Part shown: positions 6,847 to 14,484 of the stretch, in pieces
How positions within the stretch are numbered: the first letter of the stretch is position 1
Layout of the letters: every line of letters starts with the position of its first letter
Origin: JBCDBY01 sp039182715
GTDB lineage: Bacteria > Planctomycetota > PLA2
Direction of reading: 5' to 3'
NCBI GenBank assembly: GCA_039182715.1
Contig: JBCDBY010000056.1
Span: forward strand, 1-17,703
DNA length: 17,703 bases
The notes under the pieces: generated by a model
Told to the model about the DNA's origin: nothing
The model's database searches: none
What the model saw: the letters and a program-made list of their open reading frames with translations, nothing else
Program-made: the position numbers and the translations under genes

Positions 6847-9305
6847 CAGGCAATCTCCTCCTCGCGAACCCAGCCGTGGGATCGGAAGGCGTAGGCGGCG
6901 CGCTCGGCGCCGTCGATCTGGAACAGGTGAAGCCAGCCGTTGGCCACCAGGGAACGGACGTGTTCGTGTTTGTGCAGCACGTCCTCGATCGCCGTGCGCG
7001 GCGCCTCGAGGAACACGCTCAGCCGCAGCGGGGTATGCACCCAGCGCTCGCCGTCGTGCAGCGACTGCATCGGAAGGCCGGTGCGCAGGTCGCCGCCGTT
7101 GCCCTCGAAGACACCGATGTGTCCGCCGACGACGTTGTGCAGCACCTTGTTGCCGCTGCCGTAGCGGCGGTTGTCGACGGTCGACGCGTAGTACTGGAAG
7201 TTGATCCAGTGCGTGACGACCATCGGCGCGGTCATGATCTGCTCGAGCACGGTGAAGCCGTCGTCCTCCTGCCAGCGGTAATCGTGCAGGAAGACGCGCC
7301 CCTCCATGTCGAGATGGCGAGAGTGCTCGCGCGGCGCGACGAGGAAGGCGGCGTTGTTGACCAGCCCCCACTCCGGGCGCACCTGCGCCCAGTCGCGCGC
7401 CCGATCGTGCACGTGCGCCACATCGTCGCCGGCGAAATCGAAGCGCCGGGCGCGCTCGGCCCGCGCCCGCGCGCCGGCCGCCTCGAGCCAGCCGCGCAGC
7501 GCGGCAACGTCGTCGGCGTGCGTCGCGGGCAACTCGTCGAGATCGAAGAGCGCGAACTCATCGGTCGTCGTGTTGTGCTGCCCCGCGAGGAAGTGCGTCG
7601 TCGCCGGAATGTCGATCCCGCGCGCAGCGAGCCCTTCGCGCACGCGCGGATCGTTGAAGAGCGCCACGGTCGCACGCGCGTTCACCTCGCCGCTCTGGCC
7701 GCAGCAGGCGCCGCAGTCGAGGCCGGCCGCGTGCGGGTTGTTGCGCGACTCGCTGCCGTGGCCGGCGAGCAGCACGAGGCGCGCGAAGTCGTGCGTGAGA
7801 CTCATCCCGCGCAGGATGCCGGCGGCGAGATCGCAGCGCGCATCGAGGGGCACCGGTTCGCCGTCGGCCGTCTGCGTCAGGCGCGGCTTGCGCGCCGCAT
7901 GGGCGTCGCAGCAGAGCCCGGCCTCGTCGACCGAGGCGGAGGGCTTGCGGGCGAAGGTGTCCTTCAGCAGCTTGCCGGCGTAGGTCAGCCCCATCGCCTC
8001 GACGAAGACGAAGGTGGAGACCGCGCCGCTCTTGAGCGCGTTCCAGGCACCGTCGCCGGCGAGCCGCGCGCGGCGTCGATCCGCCTCGCCGTCCGCGAAG
8101 CCGGTGTCGGTCACGCGCAGCGCGGGCGACAGCGGTCCTGGCAGCTGCGGGCGCGCCGACTGCGCGCCGAGCTGCTGGTACTCGATCGGCATGCCGAAGA
8201 AGCCGGCGAAACCGAGCGTCTGCACGCCGGGCGACTCCGCCTCGAGCGCGCGACGGAAAACTTCCGAGCGCACGTCGATGCAGAACGCCGCCTGCACCGC
8301 GACGTCGCGCGGGGACGCCGCGTCGAAGCCGTCCGGCAGTTGGCGGAGGAAAGAGGACTGCCACGCAATCTCCAGCGCCTCCTGGAAGAGCCAGTCGTGC
8401 TGCTGTGCGACCTCGGCCGCCGCGTCGGCGCGCGCCCAGCCCTGCATGGCGCTGCGCCAGCGCGACCCCATGCCCGCGTCCGCGGTGCGGAACAGCAGCC
8501 ATTCCCAGGCGAGCCGCACGCCGAGCAGATCCTCGATGACGTCGTCGCGCTCGCCCCGGAACTCCGCCATCCAGCGGCGGTACATGCACCAGGAGGCCCA
8601 GCCGTTGAGGTTGAGCAGCAGCGAGGAGAGATAGGCCGCGCGCTCGGCGGCGGGCACGTCCAGCTCGGCGAGTGCGACGCGCGCCATGTCGGCGGCCGAC
8701 GCCGGCAGCTCGGCGACCGCCTCGCGATACGCGTCGAGATGCATGAGCAGCGCGGGGCCGCGGTCGTGCTGCGCTTGTCGGCGCCAGCTCGCGAAAAGAC
8801 CGCCTTCGCGGCTCGGGCCGAACGTCGCCTGCCCCTCGTCGAAGTAGGCAGCGCAGTACTGGCTGATGGCGGTCGTGACGAACTCGCACCACGAGACCTC
8901 GTGGATGAGGTCGCGCTCCGCGTCGAGGACATCGGTCACGCGCGAGCGACGCGCCACGGCGGGCTCGTCCTGGCCCAGCAGCCGGCGCAGCTCGTCGACG
9001 GTCACCGTCGCGCGCGTCCGATCGATCGCACGCTGCAGATGCTCGTCGCGCAGCCGACCCTCGCGGTACGCATCCCGATAGTAGGCGCGCGGCATGGCGA
9101 GACGCGCGCCGAACTGCGAGCGCAGGTCGGCGGCCACCTCCGGCAGCGGCCGGTCGATGCGATTCCAGAGCGGGTTGACCGCGATGAAGCGGTCGAGCGG
9201 CCAGGTCGGCGCGATGCGGGCGCAGGCGGCGGCGACGGCATCGCGGATGTCGTCGGCCGCCGCGGGCACGGACGGATCGAGGGTCGAAGCGGTGTGCGGA
9301 CTCAT
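6846..9305 (-). CDS. dabA: DabA, inorganic-carbon accumulation subunit (DUF2309)
   Basis: This 819-aa protein is the cytoplasmic, zinc-bearing subunit of the DAB complex (YbcC/UPF0753 family), which couples ion flow through DabB to one-way hydration of CO2 to bicarbonate. The beta-carbonic-anhydrase-like zinc residues are in place: C342 and D344 in FCIDVRSE, and H516 and C531 in AGHGSES...DCGACCG. The H-to-C spacing of 15 equals that of the characterised Halothiobacillus DabA. Family motifs ITPTWPLDRF-like (31-40), AVNPLW (42-47) and WINFQYYAS are present. I chose the ATG at 9305, not the longer open frame to 9944, because the protein match starts there, a ggagg ribosome site (9313-9317) precedes it, and it overlaps the dabB stop codon (ATGA). 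Confidence 0.95.
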   Translation of the reverse strand: MSPHTASTLDPSVPAAADDIRDAVAAACARIAPTWPLDRFIAVNPLWNRIDRPLPEVAADLRSQFGARLAMPRAYYRDAYREGRLRDEHLQRAIDRTRATVTVDELRRLLGQDEPAVARRSRVTDVLDAERDLIHEVSWCEFVTTAISQYCAAYFDEGQATFGPSREGGLFASWRRQAQHDRGPALLMHLDAYREAVAELPASAADMARVALAELDVPAAERAAYLSSLLLNLNGWASWCMYRRWMAEFRGERDDVIEDLLGVRLAWEWLLFRTADAGMGSRWRSAMQGWARADAAAEVAQQHDWLFQEALEIAWQSSFLRQLPDGFDAASPRDVAVQAAFCIDVRSEVFRRALEAESPGVQTLGFAGFFGMPIEYQQLGAQSARPQLPGPLSPALRVTDTGFADGEADRRRARLAGDGAWNALKSGAVSTFVFVEAMGLTYAGKLLKDTFARKPSASVDEAGLCCDAHAARKPRLTQTADGEPVPLDARCDLAAGILRGMSLTHDFARLVLLAGHGSESRNNPHAAGLDCGACCGQSGEVNARATVALFNDPRVREGLAARGIDIPATTHFLAGQHNTTTDEFALFDLDELPATHADDVAALRGWLEAAGARARAERARRFDFAGDDVAHVHDRARDWAQVRPEWGLVNNAAFLVAPREHSRHLDMEGRVFLHDYRWQEDDGFTVLEQIMTAPMVVTHWINFQYYASTVDNRRYGSGNKVLHNVVGGHIGVFEGNGGDLRTGLPMQSLHDGERWVHTPLRLSVFLEAPRTAIEDVLHKHEHVRSLVANGWLHLFQIDGAERAAYAFRSHGWVREEEIA

Positions 9306-10870
9306 GCCTGGGCCTCCAGGGGTTCGCCGACGCCGATGGGCGCGCGCGCGGTGCGCGGCTGGAGGCGCGGCGGCCAGATGCGGAAGGTCAGTCGCGTGAA
9401 GCGTTCGTCGAGATGGAACCCGTTGAACAGCCACGGGTGCAGCCGGCGCGCCAGCGCACCGTTGGGATCGGCGCGCAGCACCGACTGGATGGCGAAGAGC
9501 CCGACGAAGCCGAGCGCCACCAGGATCCAGCCGACCAGCGGCGCCGTGGCGGTCGCGATCTCCGGCATCAGGTGGCTCGCGAGCGCGTGCCAGCCGAAGT
9601 AGAGCGCGACGATCCCGGCCGACTGCAGGGCCGCGCGGGCGACCGGGCGCACGCCCGCCTCGAGGCCGCGGCGCAGCATCGGCACGAGCGAGAGCCCGAC
9701 GATGAGCGAGAGCGCCACCGTCGAGACGTCGAACGTCCCGGCGAGCGTGACGAGCGCGACCGCGCCGACCGCAACCGCGCCCACCATCGCGAGGCGCGCG
9801 GGGGCGGCAGGGCCGCTCGGGCCGGTGATGTCCTGCACGCGCCACGCCTCGACGGTGCTGCCGGAGCGCAGGAAGGCGTGCGCCTTGTAGAGCGAGTGCG
9901 CGACGATGTGCAGCAGCGCGAGGTGCCACGCGCCGAGCCCGCACTGCACGAGCATGAAGCCCATCTGCGCGCAGGTCGACCAGGCCAGGGCGACCTTGAT
10001 GCTGACGCGCGTCGTCATGACCAGCGCGGCGAGCACGGTCGTCGTCAGCCCGATCGCGATGAGCAGCGTCTGCGCGATGGAGGCGTGCATCATGAGCGGC
10101 GCGAGGCGGATCATGAGGAAGCCGCCGATGTTGACGACGCCCGCGTGCAGCAGCGCGGAGACCGGCGTGGGCGCCTCCATGACCTGCGTGAGCCAGCCGT
10201 GGAAGGGCAGCTGCGCGGACTTGAGGCAGGCGGCGACGACGAAGAGCACCGCGGCGGCCTGAAGCAGCGGCGGAAGCGCATCCTGCGCGGCGACCCAGAC
10301 GCCGATCGCGTCGAGGTCGAGGCTGCCGACCGTGAAGTAGACCAGTCCGATGCCGCTCCAGAGACAGACGTCGGCGAGCCGGCTGACGAGGAACTTCTTG
10401 TGTGCGGCGACGAGCGCGGCCGTGCGGTCGTAGAAGGTGAGCAGCTGGTGCAGGGTGATGCTGGTGGCGAACCAGGCGATCGCGATGACCAGCAGGTTGT
10501 CGGCGATGACGAGCAGCGAGACGGAGCCGAGCGTGGCGAGCAGCCAGCAGACGTACCGGCCGGCGCCGGGCTCGCCGCGCAGGTAGTTGCGCGAGTAGCG
10601 GGCGATGATCAGGCCGATGGTGGTGACCAGCATGAGCATCACGCTGGTGGCGAGGTCGAGGCGCACGCCGAGGGTGACGTCGGAGGCGCTGGCGGAAAAG
10701 GCGCTACCGGTGGCAACGAGGGCCGCGAGACCGACGGCCGCGCCGGTCACGAGATTGGCGCGGCGGAAGGCGCGGGCACGGGTCACGAAGAGTGACGCCA
10801 ACAGGAAGACGGCCGGAACGGCGAGCGCGAGGGCGCGCACCGCCAACTGCCAGTCGGGGGGAAGTTCCAT
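9302..10870 (-). CDS. dabB: DabB, proton/cation-conducting subunit (NuoL/MrpA-like)
   Basis: The 522-aa protein is hydrophobic throughout, with about 13 membrane helices, and belongs to the NuoL/MrpA proton-conducting family. Seen motifs include TLHQLLTFYDRTAALVAAHK near residues 160-180, PFHGWLTQVMEAPTPVSALL (the family core with the conserved Pro-X-His and Glu/Pro), HAGVVNIGGFL and WSTCAQMGFM. Its membership of the DAB system rests on the overlapping dabA downstream. It sits in the inner membrane and provides the cation gradient coupling for DabA. It is the first gene of a five-gene operon. The promoter lies in the 77-bp gap to the divergent lysR gene, with a TATAAT at 10891-10896 read on the minus strand. 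The ribosome site before ATG 10870 is weak (cggga). Confidence 0.94.
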   Translation of the reverse strand: MELPPDWQLAVRALALAVPAVFLLASLFVTRARAFRRANLVTGAAVGLAALVATGSAFSASASDVTLGVRLDLATSVMLMLVTTIGLIIARYSRNYLRGEPGAGRYVCWLLATLGSVSLLVIADNLLVIAIAWFATSITLHQLLTFYDRTAALVAAHKKFLVSRLADVCLWSGIGLVYFTVGSLDLDAIGVWVAAQDALPPLLQAAAVLFVVAACLKSAQLPFHGWLTQVMEAPTPVSALLHAGVVNIGGFLMIRLAPLMMHASIAQTLLIAIGLTTTVLAALVMTTRVSIKVALAWSTCAQMGFMLVQCGLGAWHLALLHIVAHSLYKAHAFLRSGSTVEAWRVQDITGPSGPAAPARLAMVGAVAVGAVALVTLAGTFDVSTVALSLIVGLSLVPMLRRGLEAGVRPVARAALQSAGIVALYFGWHALASHLMPEIATATAPLVGWILVALGFVGLFAIQSVLRADPNGALARRLHPWLFNGFHLDERFTRLTFRIWPPRLQPRTARAPIGVGEPLEAQA

Positions 10871-10890
10871 TCCCGAGAGGCTAGACCGAG

Positions 10891-10896
10891 ATTATA
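10891..10896 (-). promoter_or_regulatory. Putative -10 box of the dab-pur operon
   Basis: Read on the minus strand this is a perfect TATAAT, 20 bases before the dabB ATG, giving a leader of roughly 14 nt. No TTGACA-like -35 is found 16-18 bp upstream (the hexamer there is ctgtat). A weak -35 is expected at a promoter that needs a LysR-type activator. Confidence 0.5.
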
Positions 10897-10925
10897 TTCG
10901 CTCAAAACGCATAATACAGCTCATA

Positions 10926-10946
10926 ACGTTCTATAATTACGAACGT
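10926..10946. promoter_or_regulatory. Putative LysR-family operator (interrupted palindrome)
   Basis: Arms acgttc (10926-10931) and gaacgt (10941-10946) are perfect inverted repeats separated by 9 bases. The centre contains T-N11-A, the LysR box form. It lies about 50 bp upstream of the likely dabB transcription start and touches the lysR start codon, so it could serve both activation of the dab-pur operon and self-repression of lysR. Confidence 0.6.
10932..10937 (+). promoter_or_regulatory. Putative -10 box of lysR, inside the operator
   Basis: TATAAT lies between the palindrome arms, with its last base 11 bases before the A of the ATG at 10948. Transcription would begin near 10944-10948, at or just before the start codon, so the mRNA may be leaderless. 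No ribosome site is visible and there is little room for one. Confidence 0.45.
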
Positions 10947-10947
10947 A

Positions 10948-11886
10948 ATGCAGCTCGACCGCATCAATCTCCACCACCTCTACTACTTCTGGGCGGTGGC
11001 CAAAGAGGGCAATCTGACGCGGACGGCGAAGCAGCTGCACGTCGCCCAATCGGCGCTTTCGGCCCAGATCCGGCAGCTGGAAAGCCAGCTCGGCGAGGCG
11101 CTGTTCGTGCGCGAGGGGCGGCGGCTGACGCTCTCCGAAGCGGGCGCCATCGCGCTGCGCTACGCGGAGCAGATCTTCGCTACCAGTAGCGAACTGCTCG
11201 CGACGTTCACGGAGGGACGGCGGCGCACCAACATCCTGCGCGTGGGCACGGTCGCGACGCTGTCACGCAACTTCCAGGAGTCGTTCATCGGCCCGCTGCT
11301 GGGGAAGGAGGACGTGCGCCTGCGACTCGAGTCGGGCAGCCTCGAGGAGCTGCTGAAGCGGCTCGCAAACCACGGCCTCGACGTCGTGCTCTCCAACGTG
11401 CGCCCCGCGACCGACGCCGATCGTGCGTGGCGCTGCCGGCGCATCGCGATGCAGCCGGTGAGCCTGATCGGCCACCGTCGCCGCGACGCGTTCCGGTTTC
11501 CCGAGGACCTGCACGAGGTGGCGCTCATCCTGCCCGGTCGCACCAGCGACATCCGCACCGAGTTCGACGCGGTGTGCGCGCAGCTGCGCGCGCCCGTGCG
11601 CATCGCCGCCGAGGTCGACGACATGGCGACGATGCGCCTGCTGGCGCGCGACACGGAAGCGGTCGCGCTGCTCCCCAGCGTCGTGGTGCGCGACGAGCTG
11701 CGCACCGGCCAGCTGCACGAGTACTGCGAAGTCCCCGGCCTGCTCGAGTCCTTCTACGCCATCACCGTCGAGCGACGATTCCAGCACCCCCTGTTGCTCG
11801 AGCTGTTTGCGCGCGAAGGCGAAGAGATCCTGGCGACAGCGCCGGGCAGCGGGGACGGCACGGCCGATCGTGCCGAAGCGGGCTGA
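10948..11886 (+). CDS. LysR-family regulator, NhaR-like, divergent from dabB
   Basis: The 312-aa protein starts LHHLYYFWAVAKEG (residues 8-21), the NhaR-like version of the LysR DNA-binding domain. The winged HTH spans about 8-67 and includes TRTAKQLHVAQSALSAQIRQLE. The C-terminal part (about 95-300) is the periplasmic-binding-like effector domain. It is divergent from dabB across 77 bp with a LysR-type palindrome between, so it probably controls the dab-pur operon and itself; the signal (bicarbonate, CO2, pH or Na+) is unknown. LysR genes next to dab operons are known from autotrophs. Residues 115-312 are repeated in a truncated copy 4901 bp downstream. The C-terminal 13 residues differ completely from that copy, so this 3' end may come from another strain. 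Confidence 0.94.
   Translation: MQLDRINLHHLYYFWAVAKEGNLTRTAKQLHVAQSALSAQIRQLESQLGEALFVREGRRLTLSEAGAIALRYAEQIFATSSELLATFTEGRRRTNILRVGTVATLSRNFQESFIGPLLGKEDVRLRLESGSLEELLKRLANHGLDVVLSNVRPATDADRAWRCRRIAMQPVSLIGHRRRDAFRFPEDLHEVALILPGRTSDIRTEFDAVCAQLRAPVRIAAEVDDMATMRLLARDTEAVALLPSVVVRDELRTGQLHEYCEVPGLLESFYAITVERRFQHPLLLELFAREGEEILATAPGSGDGTADRAEAG
11289..11886 (+). repeat. Direct repeat, left copy (lysR 3' part)
   Basis: These 598 bases align without gaps to 16190-16787 (offset 4901). I count ten substitutions in 11289-11847: positions 11424, 11514, 11553, 11591, 11676, 11712, 11794, 11805, 11808 and 11838. Only 11591 changes an amino acid (Ala to Val). The last 39 bases, from 11848, are unrelated or strongly diverged in sequence but equal in length. 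Confidence 0.93.
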
Positions 11887-11907
11887 CCGATGACCGCAAA
11901 CCGTCCG

Positions 11908-12330
11908 TCAACGAGAACGCTCACCAAGAACGATGCCACAGGCCAACACGGCGTTGAAGGCGAGGGTGACTCCAATCGATGAAGACTGAGCGACGCTGCC
12001 CACGCCCATACAGCCGCAAGCCCTGACCACTTGGTCCGGAGAGCCCGACGTGACGCTCACCCAATTCCACACGACAGCCCCTGAGAACACGACGACCATG
12101 AAAAACAGGGCGACGGACGGCGCCCGACCGCCGAGGCGTAATATGAGCATGGACCCGAGCAGAGCCTCGACCGAGGCCAAGAGAGCGAGTAACGCATGGC
12201 TTCCCCCGAGCATCTCCCAGGCGAGCGTGTTCTCGTACGCTGGCGATCCGTAGGCCAGGGCCTTCAACAGCGCCCCCGCGACCAGGACGCCACCCACGGC
12301 TACGCGAAGAATCGAGTCCGTACGATTCAC
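11908..12330 (-). CDS. MauE/DoxX-like four-helix membrane protein
   Basis: The 140-aa protein has four hydrophobic segments: about residues 7-27, 45-63, 74-92 and 117-136. The arrangement (ALLKALAYGSPA after helix 1, ASVEALLGSMLIL in helix 2) resembles the MauE/DoxX membrane family. A CGC (about 104-106) lies in the loop between helices 3 and 4 and could be redox-active. MauE-type proteins are linked to disulfide handling of exported proteins; here that is inference, supported by the Cys-rich exported protein in the same gene set. The start is a GTG at 12330 that overlaps the upstream stop codon (GTGA, 12327-12330), so it is translationally coupled to the 696-aa gene. It is the last gene of the inserted module; its stop lies 21 bp from the convergent lysR stop. 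Confidence 0.75.
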   Translation of the reverse strand: MNRTDSILRVAVGGVLVAGALLKALAYGSPAYENTLAWEMLGGSHALLALLASVEALLGSMLILRLGGRAPSVALFFMVVVFSGAVVWNWVSVTSGSPDQVVRACGCMGVGSVAQSSSIGVTLAFNAVLACGIVLGERSR

Positions 12331-14417
12331 GGTGTCCCCACCCGGACGTGGACCCGCGCCTGCGTCCCCGCCTGAACCTTCACCTCCACTTCTGAAGACA
12401 CGTCTCCAACGACAGCTTCGATTCGATAGTCACCGGGATCGAGTCGTCGAAAGAAAACGACGCCGCGCCCATCGACGAACACGGTTTGCTTGGCGACGAT
12501 CCGATCGTCGCGCCACGCGTTGACTGTGACGACGCCGGCGCCGCGCAGCATCTCAAGAGTGGCGGCAGCTCCGGACGCGTCCGACGGAACCGTGATTTCA
12601 ACACTCCCCTCGGGACCGATCTCCTTCTGCAGCGACGGGCTCGAGTCGTAGGGACGGTTGACGATGGCGAAGACACGCTCGTCCACCGGCACGCTCGCGA
12701 CCGCTCTACCATCGGCGTCGGCCATCGCGGGTATGGTTCCCCCATCGACGATCGCAAAACTCACCAGAAACCCTACGGCAGGTCGACCGTCGGCATGCCG
12801 GACATGCGCGGACACGCTCCGCTCCGAGCCGGGCGAGAACTCACATGTCCACTCGGACTTCCGGCCACGAAGTACGTCCGGTGGGATGCGGAACCGGCGC
12901 GTCGTACGCTCGTCCGTGATGGTGATCGTGTAGGTCGCAGCAACGTCGAGTGAGTGAAGTCGAATCAGCCCGCCGGCACCGGTGACGCCCGTCAGTTGTG
13001 CGCGCGGAGAGCCCGATAGCTGCTCATCCAGCCGGACGATGAGACCCCTCATCGGCCGTCCGGCCGGCCCTTGCACTCGCACGTCGAGATTCCGACCATC
13101 GCCCCAGCTCAAGGCAACCGGCGTCGTCGAGCCCGGCGCGCCCGTCACGGCGGCAGCTGTCGCGCGCCTTCCCGCGTCATCCTCCAGCTCGACCTGGACG
13201 ATGCTTCCCGAGGGAAGGCTCGGAACCGATACTGCAGCCACACCCGAAGAGTCGATCTCGGCGAGCAAGGCAGCACGGGGGTACCGCGCGCGTGCCGTTC
13301 GAACCTGCATCGTCGACTCGCCAGAGCCTCCGAGAAGGGTCCGCGGAATGAACCGAACGCGCCGATTCTCTGGAAGCGACGTCGGCTCGAACGGGCGAAC
13401 ATAGCTCACGCGCAAACTCCGAACCGGAACTCCAACGTCACCGGTCACCTCGAGCGTCGCACTGCCCTCGACCGTTACCTCGACAACGTCGCCTGCCACA
13501 CTCGACGGCCGCAAGTGCACAAACGTGCGCCCGGCTCCGGGCGCGTCCAGGGCGAGCAGGAGCGGCGACGACGGAACCCGGATCTCGAAGATCCCGGCAC
13601 TCGGCGTTGCAACCCGCTCCACGGAGGTCCATCTCTCGTGTGAGGCAATCGGCTGCATGACATAGCGCGCGCTCCAGTCTCCTCGAACCCTCTCGCCGCT
13701 GTCCCGCACGCGCACTCGAATGCCAACCATCGAGTCCGGCAACCGGATCGGAACACGCACCTCGCCGTTGGCCGGCATGGCGACCCGCGCCAGCTCCCGA
13801 TTCCGCGTGCCGCGAAGGAAGACGCGAATCATGCCCGGTCCCCATGAACCTCCGTCGATCTCGTCGGAGTCGATGGTCACGGGCTGGATGATCCCGGACC
13901 GGGTTTGAACCCAAACATGCCGACCAGCCCAATCGGAGGGGGAAGAGTCCGGCAATACCAAGGTAAGGCTGGCGCCCCCATCGAGTCGCACGTTCGCGCG
14001 ACCCGGGAAGCGGGCGAAGAGGACGCGGGCTTGTTTACCCCTCGCAGAGACGACGAGTCGATACTCCGCCTCGCGAGGAACAGCGAATTGGACGGTCCCA
14101 TCGACGCCCGTCATTTCGGCTTGCGGCCTAATCAACTGGGTCCCCAGGCAGTTCAGACGCACGAGCGCGCCCTCCAGTGCACTCCCCTGCTCATCCTCGA
14201 CCTCCACAACCGCCAACGAATTCGCCGGCAGCGTACGAGCGGATCCCCGCGATTGAGATGCTTGGGACGAATCTCCCTCGGGTGTCGACGACGAGGCGGG
14301 AGACTCGCCCGCCGGGTCGGCGCGGTCTCGTGCGGATTCCAGTCGATTGAGCGCGAGAAGAAGGAAGAGACATGCCACGACAGCGACAAGCGCGATCTTG
14401 ATGGCGCGAGAGTTCAT
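12327..14417 (-). CDS. Anchored extracytoplasmic protein with repeated beta-sandwich domains
   Basis: The 696-aa protein begins with a short basic stretch and a membrane segment (about residues 7-23, IALVAVVACLFLLLALN), then a Ser/Pro-rich linker (about 33-68). The rest is exported beta-rich sequence. Repeated units resemble carboxypeptidase-regulatory/Ig-like domains: VEVEDEQGSALEGALVRL...TGVDGTVQFAVPREAEYRLVVSARG at about 71-125, VQGPAGRPMRGLIVRL...GLIRLHSLDVAATYTI later, and VRHADGRPAVGFLVSF...ADGRAVASVPVDE near 540-590. No catalytic motif is seen. The start is ATG 14417 with a good ribosome site (ggaggg, eight bases upstream). Base composition is less GC-rich than in the dab operon. It probably sits on the outer side of the inner membrane or in the envelope as a scaffold or binding protein; the function is unknown. 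VVAC at 13-16 fits a lipobox loosely, but the following hydrophobic run favours an uncleaved anchor. Confidence 0.82.
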   Translation of the reverse strand: MNSRAIKIALVAVVACLFLLLALNRLESARDRADPAGESPASSSTPEGDSSQASQSRGSARTLPANSLAVVEVEDEQGSALEGALVRLNCLGTQLIRPQAEMTGVDGTVQFAVPREAEYRLVVSARGKQARVLFARFPGRANVRLDGGASLTLVLPDSSPSDWAGRHVWVQTRSGIIQPVTIDSDEIDGGSWGPGMIRVFLRGTRNRELARVAMPANGEVRVPIRLPDSMVGIRVRVRDSGERVRGDWSARYVMQPIASHERWTSVERVATPSAGIFEIRVPSSPLLLALDAPGAGRTFVHLRPSSVAGDVVEVTVEGSATLEVTGDVGVPVRSLRVSYVRPFEPTSLPENRRVRFIPRTLLGGSGESTMQVRTARARYPRAALLAEIDSSGVAAVSVPSLPSGSIVQVELEDDAGRRATAAAVTGAPGSTTPVALSWGDGRNLDVRVQGPAGRPMRGLIVRLDEQLSGSPRAQLTGVTGAGGLIRLHSLDVAATYTITITDERTTRRFRIPPDVLRGRKSEWTCEFSPGSERSVSAHVRHADGRPAVGFLVSFAIVDGGTIPAMADADGRAVASVPVDERVFAIVNRPYDSSPSLQKEIGPEGSVEITVPSDASGAAATLEMLRGAGVVTVNAWRDDRIVAKQTVFVDGRGVVFFRRLDPGDYRIEAVVGDVSSEVEVKVQAGTQARVHVRVGTP

Positions 14418-14440
14418 AAGAGTCCCTCCGGAGCAACGAC

Positions 14441-14468
14441 GAGCCTGCTCGCGTAAACGAGCAGGCTC
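14441..14468. terminator. Perfect hairpin between the Cys-rich and 696-aa genes
   Basis: Arms gagcctgctcg (14441-14451) and cgagcaggctc (14458-14468) pair perfectly over 11 bp around a 6-nt loop, cgtaaa. It lies 16 bases past the stop of the minus-strand Cys-rich gene and before the ribosome site of the next gene. Neither strand has a T-run after it, so it may be a partial terminator or a 3'-stabilising stem that lets the two genes be expressed at different levels. Confidence 0.55.
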
Positions 14469-14484
14469 GCTACGTGTTCGATTT

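Noticed and set aside
6876..9602. A 908-codon open frame on the + strand opposite dabA
   Set aside because: It is antisense to a gene with clear catalytic motifs, has an arginine/valine-rich low-complexity make-up and no domain. High GC leaves such antisense frames open.
9306..9944. N-terminal extension of dabA to 9944
   Set aside because: The extension is in the antisense-like, Arg/Ala-rich style of a shadow frame inside dabB. The family match, ribosome site and ATGA overlap all place the start at 9305.
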